Positions 31,035 to 45,941 of a stretch of 64,000 bases of DNA are shown here, piece by piece. The notes beneath the pieces were generated by a model, which was not told where the DNA came from, did not search any database, and saw nothing but the letters and a program-made list of their open reading frames with translations. The position numbers and the translations under genes were made by a program. Positions within the stretch are counted from its first letter, which is position 1. Every line of letters begins with the position of its first letter. Origin of the DNA: Casuarina equisetifolia (taxonomy: Eukaryota; Streptophyta; Magnoliopsida; Fagales; Casuarinaceae); the NCBI GenBank assembly GCA_028551475.1, contig CM052362.1, forward strand, positions 17,714,021 through 17,778,020. The letters run 5' to 3'.

Positions 31035-34000
31035 GTGCTATGGTTAGCTTATGAGTGTGATGGAGTGCTTTGTATCTTTCCTTGTTGTTTGAGTTGTGAT
31101 GAATAAGTAGGTTTTCCCAAGTCTCAATGTAAGGAGAGCCAAGATTTTCTACGAAAGTATCATTTCAGAAACCCTATAACGAGTGATAATAGTGGAAAAG
31201 CTATTAAATTTCATTTGGAAATCTCTATATAACTTAAGTTTGAATTGTTAAAAGTTTTATTTTCTTTCTCTTATTGTGTGAGAGAATAAACTTTTAAGTA
31301 TAAGGAGAATGACATATCAATAATTTGTGTATCTAGAATGAAAGTTTCATATCTTAAATATGATTTTTTTGTAATAAAACTTAAATGAATGAATTGTTTA
31401 TCCAGTATTTGAGCTAGCTTTTGAGTTAGTTTTTAGATTAAATTTTTTTCACTCCATGCAACTTACTTGATACGTCTAGCATTTGACATATGAGAACATG
31501 TATGTTAGACGAAAGTCCTATGTTAGAAATATATGATCTCTTTTAATAAATCTTAAATGAAGAAAATGTTCCTCTAACTTTTAAGTTAGATTTTGTGTCT
31601 TCTAACAATTTGATAATGTGAAATACACAACAGGAATATGTTAAGGACTAGCCTCACGTCTTTAGCCCCTAATTTGTGTTCAAAGTTTTCAAGCATCACA
31701 AAATCTGTAAATGTTTTTCATGATGCCGAGCTTGAAAATCACAAGCTTTAAAGAATAAAGCAAACAAACAACAAAGTGGGAATCATGAAGTCTGATTAAC
31801 GATGATTGACTTTATCCTCTCAACTCTACGTTATCAGTCAAAAAATGGGAGAAACAAACGAGGAAAAAGACAAGAAGTATAGCGTGTACAGTGATTGGCC
31901 CTCCCTTTGAAACGTCATCGATAAAATTCCTTGCATGTTCCTCGAACCTAAATATTGGCCACGTACGTCGTCGGTTTTGCTGTCTCGATAATATTATTAG
32001 TTTTTCATGTCCTTTAATCAATTATAGTTTAGCATACGCCGGATTATAAAGTTTCGGCCCTACGTGACAAATTCCTGGACGGTTTACAAACTATTACTAA
32101 TATTTTAGACTGGTTCAACTCCCCTAAATCAGATTTTCTTCTTTAGTTTTGTTATGCAACTCTAACTTAGCCTCTACCTTTCTAATTTCAAAAAGAAGTT
32201 TCCTGATTTTTTTTCTTCATATTTTTCTTCGATGTCAAATAGACCTATCTGTCACGTAACAATCCAATTAATTAAAAGCATCTCTTGTTAAACTAATCAA
32301 TTATATCCTCTGGCATTTACGGAACATATCATAGTCAAACTATAGATGCCATCTAGAGCAAATATTTAAAATCTAAAAAAATCATTTAATAAAATAATAA
32401 AATAATAAATCATTAAAAAGAAAGAGTAACAGATGAATCCTAACCCAGAAAAATGGTCAACTTCTTCGTGAGAGACTACCTTCCCTAGACACTTCTTGAA
32501 AGGGATTTATTTATCTTTCCTTAAAATGGGGTAGTTCCTCTTTCATTCGAATAGTTGACCACTTCCTCTTCTTTTAAAGAAATTATCTTATATATTGTTT
32601 TTGTTATATGACACATAGAATTGATAGATAACGCATATCAGCTACTTAGGATTGGTCGATGGTTTTGACATAAAATACCAACGTTAGAAAAAAAATAAAA
32701 ATACATCGACCCACCCCATTTGCCAATAGAGAAAAAGTCCGAGATTTTAATCAGTGTCTCTTCGCAATTACATATGGGTGGTGGACTAAGTCAGTCATAA
32801 CCTTCGTGGTTTGTAAGTGACCCTAACCTATCGCTCTGCTAATTTATGAGTGGGTTACGTCACCCACTTCTCTCCCATTGTTTTTTCACATGTTAAATTA
32901 AGGTAATAATTCTATAAACTGGTGCTATTTTGTAAGGTCCAATTCGGTCCAATCCCTTTATCTTCTAATTTTAGTTTTAAATAAAGGGACAAGAGGTATA
33001 TTGAGAAAATAATTTGATAATGAAGGAATCGTAAAGAGTAATTTGATAAGCTTCTAATATAGAAAGTCACTTGCAAAAGGTTAAACCCTACGCATGTCTA
33101 CTGTATTTTTTTTTGTTTTTTCATTTTTTTCTGCTAAAAAAAACTAATAGTATGTGAAAATCTAAGACATAAAATAAAAGAAAATATAGTAATAGTAATT
33201 GATAAAATATGGGAGAGAAGTGGTGCCAGTTGTAGAAGAGTGTGACAAGCTTGATATCAATCTCTAATATATTCTGCGGCACAGCTCTTTAATACTACTG
33301 AAGAATAAAATAGGAATAATTAGTCTAACGTCGGTAATGACTAAGACAATTTATGAATAAGCTTCGGCATTCCAACACTTATCCTCTGGTCAGCTTTTTT
33401 TTTCTTTTGATTTTTCTTTTAGTTCTCGTCAACAATATTTGTTCGAGACCTAAGTTTTTGTTGTTGGTATGATTTGCTGTCCTTGTACCCAGTGCTTCAA
33501 CGTCTCGTCGCGGGTAGAAAGACAACCACTGGCTAACAGGATGACTTTCCCATTGGCCGAATTGATTTGACCAAAAAACTCCACGTTGTATGCCATAATT
33601 CGGTCTTCTCATATGTATCTATTAAGAATAAATTATTCATCAAGGCTCTGGGAATGTTTACTTACATACAGTACTAGATTAAAGGATGGTATTCAATAGC
33701 CAACAGAATAATTTGTTGACTTTTCACAAGTGTGCAACCTTAAATGTAAAAGAAGGTACAGATCTGATGATATTCTCCTTCATTCTAAGCCGTGTGATAA
33801 CCTTTGGTCCTAATAATGGAGGCTTTGCTGAATTATTATGCAAGTCTATGGATTTTGTTAATCTTTTTGGTTGGTCTTAAAAGTTATTAAATTTTTTATA
33901 AAATATAAACTTTTATTATGTAAAAAGCATATGAAAGCTTTCATAATCAATGTATTTAAAGTGATCATATTCAGTGTAAAAAAGGCAGTGGAGCCATGCA

Positions 34001-34657
34001 AGGGATACGTCTGTACAGGCTTCGGGATGCGTTTTTGCTTCCAGGCGAGATAGAGTATCATGGCTTTGCGTGATTTTCTAGACACAAAGAATATGGGTTC
34101 GTTTCTGGGGAAGGGATGTCCCGGTAATGATTGTACTCCAAAGCTTTACAGCTTGCAACGAGATGGCTCCTTTTTAAGTTTTGCATAATAAAAAGAAGTT
34201 AAAGGCTGGCACGTCTTCTGATTCCGTGTTCCCATTTCCAATTGCAATTACACGAAGAAGGAGCAAGGTCATGGAGAGCAATTACCGGGTCTTCTGAAAA
34301 AAAAAAAAAATCAATGTGATGTACTGCAAACTCCAGTATAATGTCGGACGAAGCCACTCCAATAAGAGACCAAACATGGCTGTGAAAGGAATCAATCAGT
34401 TCACGTTCTCTTTCTCACTAAATGTGTTGTCCAGAGGTGAATATAATTAAGAAAGAGTCCAAGGTTATAACACAAGCAATCCGAAACTCTCTTTGCTTAG
34501 CTGTTTCAGTCATTGATTAATTAGAATGACTAGGTTGCAAAAGAGAAGATCGCAAGCTGTCTATATAAGGATGCCAAGGGTGGTAGAATAGCAGTGCAGG
34601 GAACACAAAGACAAATAGATCCTTAGAAAAGAGTGTGTCCGATAAAGAGTGAGAGAG
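31035..34657. other. spacer between peroxidases A2 and B1
   Basis: 3' flank of A2 followed by the upstream region of B1. It is homologous, with the A2 and B1 genes, to 40680-44064 (3' flank of relic A3 and promoter of B2), except that the latter carries an extra 880-bp insertion. A single copy of a CCAAT-bearing motif (ccactggctaacagg..cccattggcc) is at about 33525-33585. No gene is seen. Confidence 0.6.
34562..34568 (+). promoter_or_regulatory. TATA box of peroxidase B1
   Basis: TATATAA followed by GGATGC, 96 bp upstream of the chosen ATG; the same block occurs in A1 and B2. Confidence 0.75.
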
Positions 34658-36544
<1,887 letters not shown>

Positions 36545-37439
36545 AGAATAGTTGCTTCAAGTGCTTAAATCCTGTCAATATAAAGGCAGTCAGATTTATT
36601 CGGGTGTGTATGTTGTTTATCAATAAAAAGTTGTGGGAACATTTGATCTGATCACACTAAGGATGACCCAGATCTCTAATTGTTTGATAATGTTGCATTG
36701 TGGATGTTTAATTCTATATTGCTAAAGAATAGAGTTGTGTATCAAGCTAAATATAGTTGTTTCCTTCGCCTTAGGAACTGGTTTTCAAGGAAAATTTGGC
36801 CTTCTTTACATGGTATTAAATCCCAAGTCTCCCTTAACAGTTTTATGAATTTAGATAAATGAAATTTTTATCATTTACAAATACTCTAAACAAAATTTTT
36901 TTAAAAATGGTTTAACCTCCTCTTCTTTAGCTTTATTAAATAGACAATAAATGTGATATTTCCTTTAGTTAAATAATAAAAGAAAATTTATTGAGACTTG
37001 CTTACATATACTCTAAATTTAGTCTATCACCTGCTAACTTAGTGATAAGCTAATAACACTTGAAACATCTTGGTTCCAAGTTCAATATAGGATACATGAG
37101 TTAGGTGTACACCTAAAAAAAGAAAGAAATATAAAAATTTGATCAACTTTTCAAATTTATTGAAAAAAAAATTATAATTATACATAAATCATTTTTCAAG
37201 TCACTGTCCATGCTCGTAAATTTTTTTTTCTTTTGAAGGCATTTAAATTTGATGAAACTTATAGAAATGTTTTTCAAACATTGCAATCATGATGTGAAAG
37301 AAACATTTCTACATTTATGCTGCTGCCTGGAAAATTAGTTAAAGCGTAACAGTTTCTTTCTCAATTTTATCATAATAAACTTTCTTAAGGTATACTTTAT
37401 TAGCTTTCCTAGAATTCAAATATCTCGTTAAAAGTTCAT
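36545..37439. other. 3' flank of peroxidase B1
   Basis: AT-rich; from about 36900 it is homologous to the B2 3' flank (about 47510-47895). The match stops abruptly at 37438-37440, where a DXS exon fragment begins. A SINE-like stretch (cttagtgataagc .. ggttccaagttcaa, then an A-rich tail) at about 37025-37125 is weakly supported. Confidence 0.5.
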
Positions 37440-37583
37440 TGTCATTAAGAATTACAATCACGTCCGAGTCAAGGTACCCAGCATTATTGATGGCTTCGTA
37501 AGCTTGCCCCGCTGTCATGGCACCATCGCCTATAACTGCAACATTATTCTCTCTTCTCTTTAGATCCCTCCCTACAGCCATTC
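37440..37583 (-). pseudogene. DXS: DXS (1-deoxy-D-xylulose-5-phosphate synthase) exon fragment
   Basis: Minus-strand translation [20 protein letters not shown] followed by [10 protein letters not shown] and ending at VIVILNDN matches the thiamine-pyrophosphate-binding segment of plant DXS, the first enzyme of the plastid MEP isoprenoid pathway. The GDG...NDN cofactor motif is intact. The fragment begins just after a splice acceptor (..cttaaacag/GA), so it was copied as genomic DNA, not from mRNA. After NDN the sequence leaves DXS and becomes ordinary B-type peroxidase 3' flank. The rest of DXS (over 600 residues) is absent. A captured, non-functional fragment. Confidence 0.88.
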
Positions 37584-37767
37584 CTGTTTAAGCAAGATCA
37601 CACAAAGGTTAAAACCACGAAAAGACCAAAACAATCATGAAGTTAGCAAGTGAGATTGCAAGATAATCAAGCCATTCACCATCAGTTGTCTTTTCAAGGA
37701 AAACACAGGGTAGTTTTATGACCGAAGTTAGCACATTGCATCATCAAGAAGCTTCATGACATAATAT

Positions 37768-37990
37768 CTATGAGGTTTGTAAAACAATCAGCTTCCCATA
37801 AACAACCATGAAGACAAGGTCAAGCTGTGCTGCATTAGCAGTTGCGTTTAAAGCACAAAAGCATAAGAAGATTGTTATGAATACAAAAGCTCGCAACTGG
37901 TTCAACGCGGTGGGTGGTGATTTGGATTTGTTAGGGTTATTTCTCCTCAAGAACCCTAAAGATTCAGAGAAGAGGGATTAAAAAAGGCAC
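37768..37990 (-). pseudogene. membrane-protein N-terminal fragment, copy 1
   Basis: Minus-strand frame from RRNNPNKSKSPPTALNQLRA through a hydrophobic segment (FVFITIFLCFCALNATANA) to QLDLVFMVVYGKL. A diverged second copy is at about 38824-39100. It could be the first exon of a small plant membrane protein whose later exons are missing. I do not recognise the family firmly. Confidence 0.35.
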
Positions 37991-38325
37991 AAAGGCTTTC
38001 CAAATAGTAACTAGTTACCATTCAACGATCTTCCCCTACACCGTTACAATGCAAAAAATATAAAGGGACAACAGCAACCTGGTTTTGGGAGGCTACTATG
38101 GCAGAACCATAAGACACTCTGCCAGGTAATAGGGCTTAAATCTACGCCCGTATCATACAATTCCTCAATAAAAAAAAAAAAGAAATTAAAAAGCCTTATC
38201 CTTAAGGTTTTATGCCAAAACAACAATATCCCTTAAAAACAAGCCCTAATAACTAATTAATGAATATTATACTAATACTAATAAGGAACATATAACAAAA
38301 CTTTGAAAAAAAGCCTTTTCTGTCC

Positions 38326-38760
38326 CGTCAGATCTCTTTGCTAGAGACCCTCCGGAGACGCTTTGGTGGCCTCCCCGGTGAGTGAAGAGTTTTTCGATGA
38401 TTGGACCACTGGATAGAACGAGTAGTTGCCGTTCTCATTTGGCCGCACGTGGGGCTTTGTCCAGCTCCCTGTTGTTGGGATCCTCCGTGTAATTGTTCTG
38501 CTGTATCTCACCCATCACCTGATCTTTTTGACGCTCGTTGCCTGGCCTCTTTGGCGCTGGTTCTGGCAGCTGATCTTGCTATGCGTGGGGACTATCCACT
38601 TAACGCCAGCCTTTCTCACCTCGGAGCAACATTGGCCTCCCATGAGTCATGCTGGAGTTTGCTTTGGGACTGATTGCGAGTCAAGGGACTGGAGGGAATC
38701 CTACACAAATGTCAGCTTCTCTTCTGCTGGTTCTTGATTCGACTCAAGCTCGGCTAGTTT
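38326..38760. other. GC-richer segment of unknown origin
   Basis: Markedly richer in G+C than the surrounding DNA. Overlapping plus-strand frames are hydrophobic (..RVIVLLYLTHHLIFLTLV..) but show no known domain. Probably repeat-derived or another captured fragment. Confidence 0.35.
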
Positions 38761-38823
38761 GAGAGGTTTCGCAGTTGAGACTTCAACTTCCAACTTCTAA
38801 GCCTCCTCCTTTGTCCTTGCAAC

Positions 38824-39100
38824 TTATATCCATGCCTCCTCTTCCTTTCTAAGAGCCTTATGCAGCTCTCTAAATTTTGCCAGTAGGTAGCCATGTAGGG
38901 CCTTCATCTTGCAGTTTAGCCAAGCCATTTTGCCAATCAACACGGAAAACTTCTGATAATCCACCATCGCAAAATGAAGGGCAGTCATCCAAGTTAGAGT
39001 TGCTCCGATACCAATAATTGCAAAGAGAAGCAATTCGTTCAATGGCAGAGGGCAGTAGTTATGGGCAGTGATTTGGATTTGTTAGGGCCATTTCTCCCCC
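38824..39100 (-). pseudogene. membrane-protein N-terminal fragment, copy 2
   Basis: DNA at about 39055-39160 aligns with 37905-38010 (gatttggatttgttaggg.. and gcaaagg.tttgcaaatagta). The minus-strand frame gives RNGPNKSKS, then a frameshift, then LNELLLFAIIGIGATLTWM and a charged tail ending RKEEEAWI. The shared N terminus and later divergence suggest two members of one family, or one copy repaired with other sequence. Confidence 0.35.
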
Positions 39101-39153
39101 AGCTAAACATTCAGATAAATAAAGGAAGGTGCAAAGGTTTTGCAAATAGTAGC

Positions 39154-39886
39154 TGTTGAATTAGATAAATTAATATTTTTTTATGATGATTGTTAATATT
39201 GTGCTTATCTCCATAATCATATACTTATAATCCTTAGTATTCCTCTTGGTGCTAAAACTTTTATATTCCTAGAAAGATTACAATAATGTTTTCATGGGGA
39301 TTGCTATTGAAAGAAATATTCTCTCTCATGGCTTTTGTATTTATTTAAACAAACCTTGTACTTTGATGGATATTTTAACTTGTATTGGCCAACTCTGATA
39401 GGCTTAGAAAAGAAGTTGTCCTGGAATGAAGAGAAAAGGACATGCATGTCTTGAAGTTTAATTAAATTAAAAGAAAGCAAGTCCATGTATAGAGGCCAGC
39501 TCGTGAGCAATAAGAAAGCTGAAAAGGCCAGCCCACGCAGGTGAGAGCCTGGCTCGCGGCTCAGGGCAACCGAAGAACAAACGTAAAGAAAGGTCTAAGA
39601 AAAAGAAAAAGAAAGAGGTGCCAACGTGGGCAGGCTCTTTCAAACAAGTGAACCTGCTACTGCCAAGATGGGAAGGGCTCTTTAGGAATTGTCCACGTCG
39701 GAATCTCCCAAAAGAAGGAACTTGCTTAACCCGTGACTGCACGTTGCTATCTCTCTCTGTCTCTCGAAAAAGAAAAGGTTACTATCCTTCCTTTCTGCAA
39801 TCTATTCTGAGTCTCCTGCTCTTACATTCTGTTAGCCTAGTCAATTCATTACTCTAGATGATCTACGAACCTAGAATAGGGAGACA
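39154..39886 (+). mobile_element. putative retrotransposon LTR with degenerate primer-binding site
   Basis: The segment starts TGTTGAATTAG and ends GGGAGACA. It is followed, after one base, by TGGAGCTATGAC, which resembles the tRNA-Met-type primer-binding site TGGTATCAGAGC with a deletion. No second LTR or internal coding region is visible. Boundaries rest on the TG...CA rule alone. Confidence 0.4.
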
Positions 39887-40074
39887 TTGGAGCTATGACA
39901 AAGATGTTAAAAATGGGAGAAGGAGAAAAAGAAAAGGGACAATTAGCTAGAAAAGAAAAACCCTGTAATTTGGATCTCGAGAGTTTAATTCTTGTGCTTA
40001 TTGTTTATGCTCTTAACATTCTTGCTCAAATTGTTGCTTTTCAACTGATTTCATTGTGTATCATCTGAGTTGTG

Positions 40075-40148
40075 AAACCCTAGGTGCTCATTCTTTTATT
40101 TTAAAGTTTCTAAACCCTAGGTGCTCATTCTTTTATTTTAAAGTTTCT
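40075..40148 (+). repeat. 37-bp tandem duplication with telo-box
   Basis: Two identical 37-bp units (40075-40111 and 40112-40148), each beginning AAACCCTAG, the plant telo-box core, followed by a third partial aaaccc at the start of the peroxidase-derived sequence. Confidence 0.9.
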
Positions 40149-41070
40149 AAACCCAAGCTAAACTAAAGAATGTTAAAAAAAATTTTGAGCCCGACTGGAC
40201 AAGTATTGGGCCCAAATTTATTTATTTATTTATTTATGAATATGTAAGTTTATTCATTTAAAAACAAGATAATACAAAGGTTTATGAGTATACCTAGTAT
40301 TACTATTCATGTAAGAGAAAATTAAGTTTAAAATTTTCAAACTATGACACAATAAAATATTTACTTAAGAGAATTTAATGTTCTTAAACAGAGATGTTAT
40401 TTTATGTACTACTTTCTTAATTTCACCTAATAAGATTGATATTTTAATAGCATTACTTTGAAAATGTTTACAATTTTTTTTCAGACTATATCTAATAGAT
40501 ACATGTTAAGAAGAAAATTTAAGAAACTTTACAACTAAATTCTTTTCTTTAGTTATTTTAATCATTCATTGCAATTTAAAATTTCAATCATTGATGATTC
40601 TATTAAGGTTTTATTGTGAATTGAACACAAATTTATCTTTCCTAGAAGATTTTACTAAAAAAGAGTAAGGAGAATAGTGTATTAGTAATTTGATAATGTG
40701 AAAAACACCTCAAATTTCAAAGAACAAAGCAAACAAACCACAAAGTGGGAATCATGAAGTCCGATTAACGATGATTGACTTCACCCTCTCAACTATACGT
40801 AATGAGTCAAAAAATGGGAAAAACAAATGAGGAAAAAGACAAGAAGTAAAGCGTGTAGAGTGTTGGGTCTTCCTTTTGAAATGTCATCTATAAACTTCGT
40901 GGCATCTTCCGCGAAGATAAACATCGGTCAAGTACGTTGTCGGTTTTGCGGTCTCGAGAATCTTATTAGTTTTTCATGCGCTTCAATCAATTTTAGGCTA
41001 AAGTATATGCAGGATTATAAGGTTTCGGCCCTACGTGAGAACTTCGTAGATGGTTGACAAGCCACTACTA
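40149..41070 (+). pseudogene. relic of a third A-type peroxidase (A3), all exons lost
   Basis: 40149-40221 and 40637-40652 match intron 3 of A1/A2 (acccaagctaaact.., gcccgactggacaagt, tttcctagaagat). From about 40655 the sequence continues with the A-type 3' flank (aacaaagtgggaatcatgaag.., ending aacttcgtagatggttgac). Exon 4 is deleted between these parts and exons 1-3 are replaced by the composite block upstream. A 406-bp insertion (40222-40627) interrupts the intron scrap. Position and orientation relative to B2 repeat the A2-B1 arrangement. Confidence 0.8.
40213..40636. mobile_element. 406-bp insertion with 9-bp direct repeats
   Basis: The direct repeat CAAATTTAT occurs at 40213-40221 and 40628-40636, and A2 has a single corresponding site (caagtttat). 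The inserted DNA is AT-rich, without coding content or clear terminal inverted repeats. A 9-bp duplication would suit a MULE-like transposon. Confidence 0.5.
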
Positions 41071-41426
41071 CTATTTTAGAGACTGGTTCAGCTCCCCTAA
41101 ATCAGATTTTGTTCTTTAGTTTTTTAATGCAACTCTGATTTAGCCTCTAGGTTTCTAATTTCAACATGAAGGTTCCCGATTTCTTTTCTTTTTTTTTTTT
41201 TAAGATTTTTCTTCAATGTCAAATAGATCTATCGTCAAGTTACAATCCAATTAACTAAAAGCATGTCTTGTTAAACCAATCAATTATATCCCGTGGCATT
41301 AAGGAACATATCGTAGTCAAACTTTACACGCCCTGTAGTGTGAATATCCAAAATTTAAAAATCATTTAAAAGATAAATTAATAAGTCATTAAAAATAAAC
41401 AGTAACTATTAAACCTAACTAGTGAA

Positions 41427-42316
41427 AGATGTGTTGGGTTAGTTCGGCCTATATTCGGGACTTATTATTGAGTCCTATTAGGGTAATGTAGTCCTAAGGT
41501 TTAAAAGAAAATATATAGGATTTTTTCTTTAAGTGAGTGGCCATAAAAAAAAAAAAAAAGAGAAAAGAAAAGAGTAAAATTTCATAGGAATTAGAGACCT
41601 TGCATAGCAGTTGATCAAACGTTTGATCACGGTTGATCCGTGGTCCGATTGAGCTGATTTTTTGTCAACAGGTTTGGGATTGGGTGTTCTTCATTGTGAA
41701 CGGTTGATTGTTATTTGAAACTCTTTACATCAGCAGATCTTGGTCGAAAATCTAGGTGATATTTCTCCAACTTTTTTTGGTTAAGTTGTTATTTACAACT
41801 TGTTCTTCAGTATTAGTTGGTGATTCTATTGTTGTTAAATCAATAAATCTTTGTCTTATTGCTATTGTTAAGGACTTGATTAGGTTATAAACCTAACGAT
41901 TTATATAGTGGAGATTTGGGTAGACTTTGTGATCGGTCCCGTGATTTCTATCCTTCACATTGGAGAAGTTTTTTACGTAGAAATTCTTTTATGTTGATTG
42001 TGATATTTGTATAGTTTACTTGTGATTCAAATACATTGTTAGTATTTTAGTATATCTTCACAGGTTCAATCAAAGTAGGAAACTTTATAAGTCATTTTTT
42101 CCATCAAGATGGTGTTAATGTAATGTTCTCATTTATTGTAAGTTGCCAATTAGGTCCCTTATTAGAAAAAACATAATATTTCCTTGTATAAGCCCTTTCC
42201 TTATAAGTCATTTTTAGGCTTGTATAGATAGATGTGTGGCCTGCATAGAAAGAGCATTGCAATATCAATACAAAATTGGTTCTCTCACTCATAGGTTTTT
42301 CATTTTGTGATAGATG
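41427..42316. mobile_element. 880-bp LTR-like insertion absent from the B1 paralogous region
   Basis: The spacer before B1 lacks this segment. It begins TGTTGGGTTAG after AGATG (41427-41431), and AGATG recurs at 42312-42316, consistent with a 5-bp target-site duplication. The interior has LTR-like features: a TATA-like atatatagg, and a ggtcccgtgatttc..ttttttacgtagaaattc block resembling the U5 part of plant Copia LTRs. The right end does not close with a clean CA, so the element may be a rearranged solo LTR or two nested pieces. Confidence 0.5.
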
Positions 42317-43224
42317 GTCTCCGTTAGTGACTATCTTTCATAGACACTTGTTGAAAGGGTACTTTCCTCTTTCATTCGAATGTCCACTTCTTCTTCTTCA
42401 AATAAACTATTTTACATATTTTATTTGTTATATGAAACATACAATTGATAAATAATAGATAAGAGCTACTTGAGATTGATTAATTTTTTTAAAATAAAAT
42501 ACCAAAGTTCGAAAAAAGTGCACTCACACACTCAATTTGCCAATAGAAAAAAGGTGTGAGATCTGATCCTGTTTCCTCACAATTACCTATGGCTGGTGGT
42601 CTAAGTCAGCCATAACCTTCGTGGGCTGTAAGTGATTGCCAGTGCACCCTATTTTGCTAGAAAAGGCAAGGTTGACCCCAACCTATCCCTTTGCTAATGT
42701 GTTTATGGGTTGCCTCACCCGCTTCTTTCCCTTTTTTTTTTTTTTTCTTCTCTTCACGTATTAAATTAAGGTAGTACTTCTATAAACTGGTGCTATTTTG
42801 TTAGGTCCAATTAGGTCCGATGCCTGCATATTCTAATTTTAGTATAAAAAAAAAGGACAAAAGGTATATTGAGAAAATAATTTGATAATAAAGTAATTGT
42901 CAAGAGTAATTTGATAAGCTTTTGATATAGAGAGTCACTTGTAAAAGGTTAAATCAAAGCAAAGAGCAAGTCTTATACTCTTCTACAAATGGCATCACTT
43001 CTCTCCATATTTATCAATTATTTATTTGACATCAATCTCTAATATTCCTCTCTGTTATTCTTCAACAACATTTGCTGGGAACAATTCATGCAAACAATCA
43101 TAAGGTGCTGCTCCACCTTGTGCAACGCCTGCCGGCGCGAACAAGCTTGTCAAAGTTTATGTTGTTGATGTAATTTACTGTAGTTCTAGCAAGTGCTTCA
43201 ACGCCTCCTCCCGCGTAGAAAGAC

Positions 43225-43342
43225 AAAACCACTGGCTAACAGGGTGAGTTTCCCATTGGCCGGATCGATTTGATCAAACAGAGAAAACCATTGGCTAACA
43301 GGATCACTTTCCCATTGGCCGAGTCCATTTGACCAAAAGACT
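43225..43342 (+). repeat. 59-bp tandem duplication in the B2 upstream region
   Basis: Units 43225-43283 and 43284-43342 both contain cca.tggctaacagg and cccattggcc (an inverted CCAAT core). B1 has one copy at the matching place. About 0.75 kb upstream of the B2 start. Confidence 0.85.
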
Positions 43343-43436
43343 CCAAGTTGAATGGCCTTCTTTTGTTATTTGGGCGATGCAATTATACGTTTATACAGTC
43401 TTCGGGATGCGTCGTTGCTTCCCAGCTAGATTAGAC

Positions 43437-43484
43437 TGGCGTGTGTTGGCGCGTGTTGGCGTGTGTCGGCGTGTGTCTGTGTGG
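43437..43484 (+). repeat. GT-rich minisatellite, about 10-bp unit
   Basis: Four to five imperfect copies of ggcgtgtgtt. The alternating purine-pyrimidine pattern is specific to the B2 upstream region; B1 has unrelated short sequence here. Confidence 0.8.
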
Positions 43485-43966
43485 TTTTGTAGACACTAAA
43501 AAAATTGGGGTTCGTAACATGGTTTCTGGGGAAGAGATATGCCCACCACGTGGAGGGTGACAATGATTGTACTCCAAGGCTCCTTTTAAGTTTTATACAA
43601 TAAAAAGGAATCAAAGGCTCGTACATCTTCTAATTCCGTGTTCCCCTTTCCAATTCCGAATTGAACGAAGCAAGAGCAAGTACAAGGAGAGCCATTTACC
43701 GGGTGGTTTGGAAAAATAATCTATGTAACGTACTGCAAACTTTAATATAACATGTTGGATGAAGCCACTCCAATAATATAACATGTGGGTGTGAAAGGAA
43801 TCAATCAGTCCAAGTTCTCTTTCTCACTAAAATGTCTTGTCTAAGGGTGAATATAATAATAAACAAGACTCAAAGTTATAACACAAGTCAATCGGAAACT
43901 CTCTTTGCTTAGCTGTTTCCATCCTTGATTAATTAAACTGATTAATTAAGAAGAACTCAAGCAGTG

Positions 43967-43973
43967 TATATAA
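43967..43973 (+). promoter_or_regulatory. TATA box of peroxidase B2
   Basis: TATATAA followed by GGATGC, 98 bp upstream of the chosen ATG, as in B1. Confidence 0.75.
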
Positions 43974-44064
43974 GGATGCAAAGGGTGGTAGCATAGCAGT
44001 GCAGAGGACAGAAACAAAAAGAGATACGAAGAAAAGAGCGTGTGTCCGAGAAAGAGTGCGAGAG

Positions 44065-45941
<1,877 letters not shown>

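Larger units (their letters stand above)
28238..32085 (+). repeat. segmental duplication, copy 2 (carries peroxidase A2)
   Basis: Counterpart of 22262-26083. Its right flank (from about 30490) is also shared with 40149-41070 and beyond, where the gene body is missing. It therefore belongs both to the A1/A2 duplication and to the larger A-B pair duplication. Confidence 0.85.
37440..40148. mobile_element. composite block of captured gene fragments and an LTR
   Basis: The B1 flank homology breaks at 37440 and the A3-relic homology resumes at 40149. The 2.7 kb between holds a DXS exon with its intron edge, two related membrane-protein N-terminal fragments on the minus strand, a GC-richer stretch (38326-38760), an LTR-like segment (39154-39886), and a 37-bp tandem duplication. 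Such multi-gene fragment capture is typical of Helitrons or Pack-MULEs, but I could not identify termini, so the agent is unknown. Confidence 0.55.
41071..44064. other. spacer from relic A3 to peroxidase B2
   Basis: Homologous to 32086-34657 in front of B1, but carrying an 880-bp insertion (41432-42311), an extra 59-bp promoter duplication (43225-43342) and a GT-rich minisatellite (43437-43484). No gene is seen. Confidence 0.6.
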
